Shown here piece by piece: positions 1 through 6,173 of a stretch of DNA of 13,586 nucleotides. Every line of letters starts with the position of its first letter. Within the stretch, counting starts at the first letter, position 1. Below the pieces are notes generated by a model that had not been told where the DNA came from, did no database searches, and was given only the letters and a program-made list of their open reading frames with translations. The stretch is from Bacteroidales bacterium (GTDB lineage Bacteria > Bacteroidota > Bacteroidia > Bacteroidales > UBA12077). The DNA is taken from assembly GCA_030643125.1 (NCBI GenBank), contig DAOWML010000024.1:1-13586 (forward strand), written 5' to 3'. Both the position numbers and the translations under genes were made by a program.

Positions 1-77
1 ACCTTCCATGCAATTGATTTATCATTCAATGCACCAAAAATTAATCCTTTTTTACCTTTTAATAAATTAAATGCCAT
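1..77 (-). CDS. fabI: Enoyl-[acyl-carrier-protein] reductase (NADH), N-terminal fragment
   Basis: Only the first 25 codons and part of the 26th are in the window; the gene continues off the left edge. Reading leftward from the ATG at 77-75 gives MAFNLLKGKKGLIFGALNDK followed by SIAWKV. This matches the start of Bacteroidota FabI proteins, which begin with a short lead and then the glycine-rich NAD-binding stretch and SIAWxVA. FabI reduces trans-2-enoyl-ACP in the last step of each fatty-acid elongation cycle, in the cytoplasm. It lies on the same strand as recN but 202 nt away, so it probably has its own promoter, although no clear TAnnTTTG element is visible. The family call rests on a short but distinctive segment; the body of the enzyme cannot be checked here. 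Confidence 0.85.
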   Translation of the reverse strand, partial: MAFNLLKGKKGLIFGALNDKSIAWK

Positions 78-93
78 GATTATAATTTTTTGT

Positions 94-120
94 TTGTACA
101 AGTTACATACAATTATGTAA
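94..120. repeat. Two adjacent palindromes upstream of fabI
   Basis: TTGTACAA (94-101) is a perfect 8-nt palindrome. TTACATA-CAAT-TATGTAA (103-120) is a perfect 7-bp inverted repeat with a 4-nt centre. They lie 17 to 43 nt upstream of the fabI start codon, where an operator or a structured 5' leader would be expected. No factor can be named from sequence, and AT-rich DNA throws up such palindromes by chance. Confidence 0.45.
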
Positions 121-232
121 AAATAATGTTCACTTTAAGTAAATTATAAATGACTAAAATATTTACTAAACAATTATAGTGTCTTAAAATTCAACTCTTT
201 TTATTTTTTAGCAGAAAATTTCAGTTTAAAAG

Positions 233-275
233 GCTTAGGCATTTTTAATTTTAGCTCATTTTAGCTCATTTACTA
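233..275. repeat. AT-rich TTTTAG/CATT repeat downstream of recN
   Basis: The unit TTAGCTCATT occurs twice in tandem (251-260 and 261-270), preceded by TTAGGCATTTTTAATTTTAG (235-254). Variants of the same TTTTAG-n-CATT motif lie at about 145-165 (other strand), 1943-2049 and 2452-2474, so this belongs to a dispersed short-repeat family confined to the spacers around recN and the four-helix-bundle gene. No terminator hairpin with a T-run is visible for recN here. Confidence 0.6.
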
Positions 276-279
276 ATTT

Positions 280-1935
280 TTATTTTGATAATAAAACTCT
301 CGCATTTTTAATAGCGGCATCAGATAGTGCTTCGCCACTCAACATTTTAGCAATTTCGTTTATTCTTTCTTCCCGAGATAACAACTTAATGTATGTGTTT
401 GTAGTTTCGTGATTATCTTTTTTATAAACCAAATAATGATAATCGCCTTTACTTGCTATTTGAGGTAAATGTGTTATATTAATTACCTGCATATTTTCAG
501 ACATACGTTTAATTATTGATCCCATTTTATCGGCTATTTCACCTGATGTTCCGGCATCAATTTCATCAAAAATTATTGTAGGCAAAGTTGTGGTCTCAAC
601 AATCAGAGATTTTATACTTATCATTAATCTGGAAATTTCTCCTCCGGAAGCAACTTTTGATAGTTCTTCCAATGCAACATTTTTATTTGCTGAAAATAAG
701 AATCTAATAATTTCCTTCCCTGTTGGTAAAAATTCTTCGGAAGGAATTTGCTCCACCTTAAAACCAGCATTCGGAATTCCCAGTTGTTTTAATATTTCAA
801 CAACCTTATTTTCAATTTTAGGGATTACATTTTTTCTATTCCCAGAAATTTGATTTACGAATGCTATTAATTCATCATATAAAATATTAAGCTCCTTTTT
901 TATTTTTTCGGTTTCAAAATCGTAAGAATTAATACTATCAAGTTTTTGCTGTAATTCTTCCTTTATTTTAATTAACTCTTTAACCGTAGCAACTTTGTGC
1001 TTTTGTTGTAGTGAATATATATTATCCAGTCTTTCACGAATAAATTCAATTCTTGCCGGATCGTGTTCTATTTTTTCGTTTAACTGTTCTATTTCATTGT
1101 TAATATCCTGAAGTTCGATATATGCAGAATCAATTCGTTTAACTAAATCATCACCTTCTTTTATATATTTTGAGATAGATTCGATAGAGTTTTTTGCTTG
1201 CTTTAAATTAGATATTATTGAAATATCTTCATCTGACAGCAAATGATAACAATTAGAAAGATTTAACTTTATTTCTTCGGCATGATTTAACTTTTCAAGT
1301 TCTGTCTCAAGGTCATCCTGTTCTCCTTCAACTAATATTAAAGCCTCCAACTGATTAAATTGAAACTGAAAATAATCCAGATCAGCTTTTGCTTTATCAG
1401 CGTTATTAATTAGTTTTTTATATTCTGATGTTAATATACCATACTCTTCAAACTTATTTCTGTAATTATCAAGTAATTCCTGATGATTAGCAAATGAATC
1501 TACCAGGCTTAACTGAAAGTGATCGTCACCCAGGAGCAAACTTTCGTGTTGTGAATGTATATCGATCAAGTTATTATTTAAATCCTTTAAAATAGCAAGA
1601 TTAACAGGCGTATCGTTAATAAATGCACGTGATTTCCCATTATCGGTAATTTCACGCCTGATTATTGTTAAATCCTCGTAATCTAAATTATTTTGAATAA
1701 AGAAATCTTTGATTTTATACTGTTTGATCTGAAATTTTGCTTCAACAAAACATTTTTTTGTTTTATCTTTTAAAACAGAGGTGTCGGCTCTTTGACCAAG
1801 TACAAGCGATAAAGCACCTAATAAAATTGATTTACCTGCTCCTGTTTCGCCTGTAATTATATTCAGGCCTTTGTTAAAATCAATTTCTAATTCATTGATT
1901 AAAGCATAATTCTGAATATAAATTGATTGAAGCAT
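280..1935 (-). CDS. recN: DNA repair protein RecN (SMC-like ATPase)
   Basis: A 551-residue SMC-family ATPase that acts in recombinational repair of DNA double-strand breaks, on the chromosome in the cytoplasm. The ABC-type head is split as usual: Walker A GETGAGKS at residues 29-36 and a RecN-typical IHSQHE near 126-131 in the N-terminal half, then the signature ASGGEISRL (429-437), Walker B TIIFDEIDAGTSGE (453-466) and the H-loop THLPQIA (488-494) in the C-terminal half. Residues about 160-370 are rich in Lys, Glu, Leu and Asn and should form the two coiled-coil arms. Length agrees with the family (about 550). The ATG start gives the standard opening MLQSIYIQNYALI. It is the distal gene of the leftward block, 114 nt after the four-helix-bundle gene, so it may need its own promoter; none is obvious in that repeat-filled gap. 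Confidence 0.97.
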   Translation of the reverse strand: MLQSIYIQNYALINELEIDFNKGLNIITGETGAGKSILLGALSLVLGQRADTSVLKDKTKKCFVEAKFQIKQYKIKDFFIQNNLDYEDLTIIRREITDNGKSRAFINDTPVNLAILKDLNNNLIDIHSQHESLLLGDDHFQLSLVDSFANHQELLDNYRNKFEEYGILTSEYKKLINNADKAKADLDYFQFQFNQLEALILVEGEQDDLETELEKLNHAEEIKLNLSNCYHLLSDEDISIISNLKQAKNSIESISKYIKEGDDLVKRIDSAYIELQDINNEIEQLNEKIEHDPARIEFIRERLDNIYSLQQKHKVATVKELIKIKEELQQKLDSINSYDFETEKIKKELNILYDELIAFVNQISGNRKNVIPKIENKVVEILKQLGIPNAGFKVEQIPSEEFLPTGKEIIRFLFSANKNVALEELSKVASGGEISRLMISIKSLIVETTTLPTIIFDEIDAGTSGEIADKMGSIIKRMSENMQVINITHLPQIASKGDYHYLVYKKDNHETTNTYIKLLSREERINEIAKMLSGEALSDAAIKNARVLLSK

Positions 1936-1942
1936 AAATAGT

Positions 1943-2049
1943 TTAAAATACTTAAAATGACTAAAATACTTATGAATGCACTAAAATGATAAAATAACTA
2001 AAATAATTATAAATGCCAAAATTAAAAATACTTATGAATGACTAAAATC
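1943..2049. repeat. AT-rich array of ACTAAAAT / ACTTATGAATG units
   Basis: The whole 114-nt spacer between recN and the four-helix-bundle gene is built from variants of one motif. TACTTATGAATG occurs twice, each copy followed by (C)ACTAAAAT, and ACTAAAAT or CTAAAAT recurs several more times. On the leftward strand this reads as alternating TTTTAGTCATT and CATAAGTATTTT units about 10-12 nt apart. Related motifs lie on the other side of the four-helix-bundle gene (2452-2474) and beyond recN (about 145-165, 233-275). There is no coding potential. It could be an extended regulatory region, or the end of a small repeat-flanked cassette. Confidence 0.65.
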
Positions 2050-2437
2050 TTAGTTCATTTTTTTATTTAAATTATAACCTATTGATGTGAAAATAGCTAA
2101 CAATTCACCCGATTCTTCGTATTCATGTTTCATTTCTTCTGGTTTTAGCCAACCTGTTTTTATAATAATTTCTAACCAATATTGACATTCGCTTGCCTCA
2201 CTTTCACAAATTTTTATCTTATTCCTAAAATCGGCCCTGCTTCTTGCACGATTTGCTTCCCTGTAATTAGCACCAACACTTGTTCCTGATTTCGTTAACT
2301 GATATCTTACTACTCTTCCCTCTGGTGTATCAGGCAATCTAATTGATAATTTTATGATAGAAATCGCAAAATAACCTTGTTCTTTCTTCCAAGTCTTTTG
2401 CAAACTTTTTCTTCTTATTTATTTCATCTTTTACCAT
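2050..2437 (-). pseudogene. Four-helix-bundle (23S rRNA-IVP / S23-like) protein, frameshifted near the N-terminus
   Basis: The last 105 residues (from AISIIKL to the stop at 2050) are a good match to the four helix bundle family (TIGR02436/PF05635): SGTSVGANYREANRARSRAD, then ICESEASECQYWLEI. The function of the family is unknown; members occur in intervening sequences of 23S rRNA genes and as stand-alone genes. In this frame there is no ATG before an upstream stop at 2421-2419, only a TTG at 2403. The next frame carries the missing start: ATG at 2437-2435, then MVKDEINKKKK and FAKDLEERTRLF, the usual N-terminus of the family. The two halves join if one A is removed from the four-A run at 2368-2371, giving a 128-residue protein of normal length. 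It is therefore broken by a single-base slip, or the base is a sequencing error. AT-rich repeats flank it, and it splits the DUF4835-recN pair. Confidence 0.8.
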
Positions 2438-2478
2438 TTATCAATTTTATATTTTAGGCATTTATAATTTTAAATTGA

Positions 2479-3381
2479 TTATTGTTGTTTAATTTTTATG
2501 TATTTATCAGATCGTGTCGGATCAATTTCTACTAAAATTTTATATACCCGATCGGCTTCGGCCATAAAAGATTCTGAGAAGATATTTACTAATTCGTCAG
2601 ATTTAGCACTCATTATTAATTCGAAACCAAACAAATACGGATCTGGTTTCTGGCGATAAATTTTTTGTAATAATTCAAGGCTTTCTGCAATTTCCGCTCT
2701 CCCTGTAGCATCTTTACTTTCCATAATATCAAGTCCTAATCGGTGATATCTGTACAAAAACTCTCTTAAGCCCTTATAACGATCATTTAAAATATTTTCA
2801 ATAAGCCAATACCTGTTTTTACGACTTTCAAAAGCTTTCCAACCCTTTTCCGGAGCATTCTGCGCATTATTAACAATAAGTTCAGCTTTTTGATAATATT
2901 CAGTACCTCCCAGCATTGAAAAAGTATCATAATCTAAACCTAATATGACATATGCATAATACGCCAACAAAGATGTTAAGTTTGACCTGTGTTCTGTTAT
3001 ACTAAATTCTAAAGGTTCAAACTCAACATAATTAAACCTTAAATTGTCATCTTTGAAATTTAATACGGTAGTACTATATGAAGTATTAAAAGTGGGCCTA
3101 CGCGATTGAACCTGAATACTTCCTTTGAATTCATCGCCACTATGATCTTGAAGGTTAATTAATATATTACACTCAATACGTTCTTCATTTGTATAAACAT
3201 GATTAGTCCATGCTGTATTATTCATGAACTCATATATAGCAGTTTGTAAAGTTTGAAACACCTGTTTATTTGTCCCTTGTATTTGAGATGAAACAACCTG
3301 TATATTACATCTTAACTCTTGGCTAAAAGATGTAAATGCAAAAAAAGTAATTCCTAAAAAAAGTAATATTATTTTTTTCAT
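2479..3381 (-). CDS. porD: Secreted DUF4835 family protein, PorD-like
   Basis: A 300-residue exported protein. Residues 1-20 form a signal peptide: KK, a hydrophobic core ILLFLGITFFAF, then TSFSQ with likely cleavage around residues 19-21. No lipobox cysteine is present, so the product should be periplasmic or outer-membrane associated. The mature start ELRCNIQV, the central RPTFNTSYSTTVLNF (about 104-118), the YYAYVILGLDYDTFS region (about 141-155) and the C-terminal DPTRSDKY are typical of DUF4835. Public annotation often names this family type IX secretion system protein PorD; its biochemical role is not established, and I take the symbol from that convention. It normally lies between recN and coaBC in Bacteroidota, as it does here apart from the inserted four-helix-bundle gene. 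A 270-nt repeat-rich gap separates it from coaBC. No TAnnTTTG promoter is visible directly upstream. Confidence 0.78.
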   Translation of the reverse strand: MKKIILLFLGITFFAFTSFSQELRCNIQVVSSQIQGTNKQVFQTLQTAIYEFMNNTAWTNHVYTNEERIECNILINLQDHSGDEFKGSIQVQSRRPTFNTSYSTTVLNFKDDNLRFNYVEFEPLEFSITEHRSNLTSLLAYYAYVILGLDYDTFSMLGGTEYYQKAELIVNNAQNAPEKGWKAFESRKNRYWLIENILNDRYKGLREFLYRYHRLGLDIMESKDATGRAEIAESLELLQKIYRQKPDPYLFGFELIMSAKSDELVNIFSESFMAEADRVYKILVEIDPTRSDKYIKIKQQ

Positions 3382-3430
3382 CTGTTTATGTTTATATATC
3401 TGCCTCTGCCTAATTTACTGTTCTTTACTA

Positions 3431-3531
3431 ATATCGAATATCCAACATCGAATGTCGAATATTGAAGTATGCATTACTCAACTTCTGTAAAGACTTCTTC
3501 ATTCATTATTTCTTGTTCGATATTCAACATT
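3431..3531. repeat. Intergenic inverted-repeat element with TTCGATATTCAACATT-type ends
   Basis: The segment starts with runs of ATATCGAATATCCAACATCG and AATGTCGAATATTGAA (3431-3466). It ends at 3512-3531 with a near reverse-complement: the complement of that end reads AATGTTGAATATCGAA against AATGTCGAATATTGAA, 14 of 16 identical. The middle is non-coding. Similar TTCGATATTC/CATTCGA repeats are familiar as dispersed intergenic elements in Bacteroidota genomes (from memory). It lies between coaBC and DUF4835, where a duplex-forming transcript could act as a processing or attenuation site. Confidence 0.55.
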
Positions 3532-3573
3532 TATTTTAATTTAAATCATTCTGAATAATCATGCCCTTACCCC

Positions 3574-3609
3574 TCTGCCATGACTGCCGTCAAACAAACG
3601 ACAGGCAGA
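3574..3609. repeat. Bulged GC-rich hairpin (REP-like) in the coaBC-DUF4835 gap
   Basis: The right arm ACGACAG-GCAGA (3598-3609) pairs with CTGCCGT (3584-3590) and the outer TCTGC (3574-3578), leaving a bulge at 3579-3583 and one C:A mismatch, around the loop CAAACA. Its GC content is far above that of the surrounding DNA. It sits 42 nt downstream of the coaBC stop, but no T-run follows on the leftward strand, so it is not a standard intrinsic terminator. A dispersed REP-like repeat or an mRNA 3'-end stabiliser fits better. Confidence 0.45.
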
Positions 3610-3651
3610 TGTGTACGTTAGAATCAGGACAGTCCATGAATATTTCATATT

Positions 3652-4860
3652 TTATAATTTCATAAGTCTTCTAATTAACGCTTCAACTATATCAACAGCA
3701 ACATCTTTTTTCGCTTTTATATTAAATCTAGTTATATTATCCTGATTATCAATAATACTAATCTTATTGGTATCGTATCCAAATCCGGCGCCATCCTCAT
3801 TCAATGAATTTAAAACGATGAAATCAAGGTTTTTATTTTTTATTTTTTTCTTTGCGTTCTTTATTTCATCATTTGTTTCCAATGCAAATCCAACAAGAAC
3901 TTGATTCTTTTTCTTCATTTTACCCAACTCAGCTGCAATATCCTTATTTGGCTCCAAAGTAATTTGCATATTATCTTTCCCGCGTTTTATTTTTTTGTCA
4001 AATTGAACTGCAGGCTTAAAATCAGCAACTGCAGCAGACATAATAGCAGCATCACAATCTGAAAAATGTTTTACCGATTCATTGTACATTTCCTGAGCTG
4101 TTTGAATATTAATCCTGGTAATTAATGAATTTGAAGTTTCTAAATAACTTGGCCCTGATATTAATATAACTTCGGCTCCCTGATTCGCTAATTCCTCGGC
4201 AATAGCAAAACCCATTTTCCCAGAGCTGTAATTCCCTATAAATCTTACCGGATCAATTGGTTCAAAAGTTGGTCCTGCAGTAACTAAAAAATTTTTAGAC
4301 TTTAGTTTTTTTTTTGAAGATAAAAATTCGATAATTTTTTCTGTAATTACTTCGGGTTCTGCCATTCGGCCTTTTCCTGTTAAACCACTAGCCAGTTCTC
4401 CGCTTTCAGGTTCAATAATTACATTACCATAAGACTTAAGCGTTTCGATATTTTTTAAATTGGCAGGGTGTTGAAACATATCCAAGTCCATTGCCGGAGC
4501 TATCATTACAGGGCATTTTGCTGATAAATAAGTAGTAATTAACAAATTATCGGCAACAGCATGCGCCATTTTACCCATTGAATTTGCAGTAGCAGGTGCA
4601 ATAACAAATAAATCGGACCACGAACCCAAATCCACGTGGCTATTCCATTGCCCGTTTTCCGGATCAAAAAATTCAACGAGTATCGGATTTTTTGATAAGG
4701 TTGCCATTGTTAAAGGTGTAATAAATTCTTTGGCTAATTTGGTCATAACAACCTTCACGTCAGCACCTTCCTTTACAAGCAACCTTACAAGAATAGCAGC
4801 CTTATAGGCTGCTATTCCTCCGGTAATTCCCAATAAAATATTTTTTCCTTTTAGCTTCAT
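3652..4860 (-). CDS. coaBC: Bifunctional phosphopantothenoylcysteine synthetase/decarboxylase
   Basis: A 402-residue fusion that carries out two consecutive cytoplasmic steps of coenzyme A synthesis: CTP-dependent joining of 4'-phosphopantothenate to cysteine (CoaB), then FMN-dependent decarboxylation to 4'-phosphopantetheine (CoaC). Residues 1 to about 185 are the CoaC flavoprotein domain, with GITGGIAAYK (11-20), catalytic His75 in HVDLG, and APAMDLDMFQHPA (121-133). Residues about 187-402 are CoaB, with TAGPTFEPIDPVRFIGN (194-210), SSGKMG after Asn210, SAAVADFKP (275-283) and the lysine-rich strand near 289-293. The numbering matches E. coli Dfp at His75 and Asn210, but position 158, the active-site Cys in E. 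coli, is Ser here (ASGLTGKGRM). It lies 21 nt after rpoZ in the bamD-rpoZ-coaBC run. Length is normal and ATG is the start. Confidence 0.97.
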   Translation of the reverse strand: MKLKGKNILLGITGGIAAYKAAILVRLLVKEGADVKVVMTKLAKEFITPLTMATLSKNPILVEFFDPENGQWNSHVDLGSWSDLFVIAPATANSMGKMAHAVADNLLITTYLSAKCPVMIAPAMDLDMFQHPANLKNIETLKSYGNVIIEPESGELASGLTGKGRMAEPEVITEKIIEFLSSKKKLKSKNFLVTAGPTFEPIDPVRFIGNYSSGKMGFAIAEELANQGAEVILISGPSYLETSNSLITRINIQTAQEMYNESVKHFSDCDAAIMSAAVADFKPAVQFDKKIKRGKDNMQITLEPNKDIAAELGKMKKKNQVLVGFALETNDEIKNAKKKIKNKNLDFIVLNSLNEDGAGFGYDTNKISIIDNQDNITRFNIKAKKDVAVDIVEALIRRLMKL

Positions 4861-4881
4861 GAGCTAATTTTTTGAATAATA

Positions 4882-5211
4882 TTATTCTTGTTCTTCAGCT
4901 TCAGGTTTTCTATAATAAATCTGATCATCCATAAATTCTTGTATTGCAATTAATGTAGGTTTAGGTAGCCTTTCATAAAATCTTGAAATTTCAATTTGCT
5001 CTCTGTTTTCGAAAATCTCTTCAAGATTATCAGTATAAGATGCAAATTCTTCAAGCTTTCTATTCAACTCTTCTTTAAGCTCACTCCCAATTTGATTTGC
5101 CCTTTTAGAAACAATAGCAACAGCCTCGTAAATATTTCCTGTTTCATCATCAATCTCATTTAAGTTACGGGTTATTGTTGTAACAGGAGCTTTTGTCTTT
5201 TTATAATCCAT
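4882..5211 (-). CDS. rpoZ: DNA-directed RNA polymerase subunit omega, Bacteroidetes type
   Basis: A 109-residue acidic protein of the Bacteroidota form of RNA polymerase omega, the small subunit that helps fold and hold beta' in the core enzyme. The opening MDYKKTKAP-TTITRNL, the helix NIYEAVAIVSKRANQI (26-41) with the omega-type VSKRANQI, and FENREQIEISRFYERLPKP (67-85) are those of the lineage-specific family; it would be missed by searches tuned to the proteobacterial protein. It starts at ATG 21 nt after the bamD stop and ends 21 nt before coaBC, so the three genes are probably cotranscribed. Pairing of rpoZ with coaBC and an outer-membrane assembly lipoprotein is usual in the phylum. Confidence 0.93.
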   Translation of the reverse strand: MDYKKTKAPVTTITRNLNEIDDETGNIYEAVAIVSKRANQIGSELKEELNRKLEEFASYTDNLEEIFENREQIEISRFYERLPKPTLIAIQEFMDDQIYYRKPEAEEQE

Positions 5212-5232
5212 CCTAATATTATTTATTAAATA

Positions 5233-6015
5233 CTAATTCTTTAAAATACCTTGTGAGTTATTAAACATATCAGTTGCTTCTTTCAGAAATTCACTTTCAG
5301 GAAATTCCCCAATAAATGAGTAATACTCATCAACTGTAGACTGATATCTTTCAATTCTTTTATTTTCAATACTATTCTCAGCTAATAAAAATTTTGCTTT
5401 TAAAATAAGGAATATTATTTCTTCCCTGTGTTCTGTTTCGGAAAAATCATCTAAACTATTATTTAAAGCTATTATAGCTGCTTTATAGTTTCCTAAATTA
5501 AAATATAATTTAGCACTTTGATATGATTTCTCAACCAGCTTGTTTCTCAATTCTTCGATATAACCAATGCATTCATTTGTTCTTTCGCTTGTTGAATATC
5601 TCGACATATATAAGCCAAATAACGAAATTGCCTGATATGAATATGTCTGATCTAAACTAGGGCGAGGTGATAATAAGTAAGTACAATATGCATTCATAAA
5701 CTCAGTTTCCTCAGCAAATGGGCTATTTCCATACGTTCTTCTAAACTCATCAAAATAATGAGCTGCCAATAAATAACTTTTCTCATAAAAGCTACAATAT
5801 GCTGCATAATAAAAAACAGTATCTGCTTGTTTTGTTCCCTTTAAAATAGGTTTTAATTGCTCAAACAAACCCTCAGCTCTCATATAATCTTCATCAGCAT
5901 AATATTCAAGAGCCTTTTGATACTTTAACTTATAATCACGACTTTTTCTTAATTTCTCATATTTACATGAGGAAACTATTACTACTAGTAGAATAAATGG
6001 TATTAATATTCTCAT
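5233..6015 (-). CDS. bamD: Outer membrane protein assembly factor BamD (TPR lipoprotein)
   Basis: A 260-residue lipoprotein with tetratricopeptide-type helices, a partner of BamA in inserting beta-barrel proteins into the outer membrane. The chosen ATG at 6015 gives MRILIPFILLVVIVSSC, a signal peptide with lipobox VSSC and lipidation at Cys17. The mature part begins KYEKLRKSRDYKLKYQKALE and continues with TPR-like units: YYADEDYMRAEGLFEQL, then FYYAAYCSFYEKSYLLAAHY with FDEFRRTYG, and YFNLGNYKAAIIAL. Two other starts lie upstream in frame, an ATG at 6027 and a TTG at 6042. The TTG overlaps the promoter -7 element and the ATG lies at the expected transcription start, so 6015 is preferred. This is the first gene of the leftward operon with rpoZ and coaBC. 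Confidence 0.88.
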   Translation of the reverse strand: MRILIPFILLVVIVSSCKYEKLRKSRDYKLKYQKALEYYADEDYMRAEGLFEQLKPILKGTKQADTVFYYAAYCSFYEKSYLLAAHYFDEFRRTYGNSPFAEETEFMNAYCTYLLSPRPSLDQTYSYQAISLFGLYMSRYSTSERTNECIGYIEELRNKLVEKSYQSAKLYFNLGNYKAAIIALNNSLDDFSETEHREEIIFLILKAKFLLAENSIENKRIERYQSTVDEYYSFIGEFPESEFLKEATDMFNNSQGILKN

Positions 6016-6031
6016 TTTTTTAAACATTTTG

Positions 6032-6062
6032 CAAATGTACAATTTTAGTTTAATATGCTAAA
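6032..6062 (-). promoter_or_regulatory. Bacteroidetes-type promoter for bamD-rpoZ-coaBC
   Basis: On the leftward strand TACATTTG (6039 down to 6032) matches the -7 consensus TAnnTTTG exactly. TTTA (6062-6059) lies 19 nt upstream of it, one base off the -33 TTTG. Transcription would begin near 6025, giving a leader of about 10 nt before the ATG at 6015. The site explains why the TTG and ATG codons further upstream are unlikely starts. It lies back to back with the rightward promoter at 6109-6139. Confidence 0.7.
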
Positions 6063-6108
6063 ATTTAATTACTCTAAACGTTTAATTTATTTAATTTATT
6101 TTCATTGA

Positions 6109-6139
6109 TTTGCTATTTTTTTAAAAAAATGTACTTTTG
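6109..6139 (+). promoter_or_regulatory. Bacteroidetes-type promoter for the oxoamine synthase gene
   Basis: TTTG at 6109-6112, exactly 19 nt, then TACTTTTG at 6132-6139: a full match to TTTG-N19-TAnnTTTG. The predicted start of transcription is about 6145, which leaves a roughly 29-nt AT-rich leader before the GTG at 6174 and rules out the ATG at 6105 and the ATG at 6129 as start codons. Confidence 0.8.
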
Positions 6140-6173
6140 TGGCATTAAAAAAATAAAATTAAAACCAAAGATC

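Noticed and set aside
590..853. Open frame on the + strand inside recN
   Set aside because: Antisense to a strongly conserved gene, no recognisable product, no promoter. The same holds for frames at 7351-7584, 8016-8243, 8260-8445 and 10422-10655.
2050..2403. Four-helix-bundle gene starting at the TTG at 2403
   Set aside because: The first 12 residues in that frame do not resemble the family, while the adjacent frame supplies the typical FAKDLEERT segment from an ATG at 2437. I treat the gene as frameshifted.
2050..2437. Four-helix-bundle protein as the Avd subunit of a diversity-generating retroelement
   Set aside because: Avd belongs to a related fold, but there is no reverse transcriptase and no template/variable repeat pair in the window.
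3574..3609. Intrinsic terminator of coaBC
   Set aside because: The stem is bulged and mismatched, and no T-run follows on the leftward strand.
6105..6173. Longer N-terminus of the oxoamine synthase from ATG at 6105
   Set aside because: The ATG lies upstream of the -33 box, and the extension overlaps the whole promoter and leader. GTG at 6174 gives the family-typical start.
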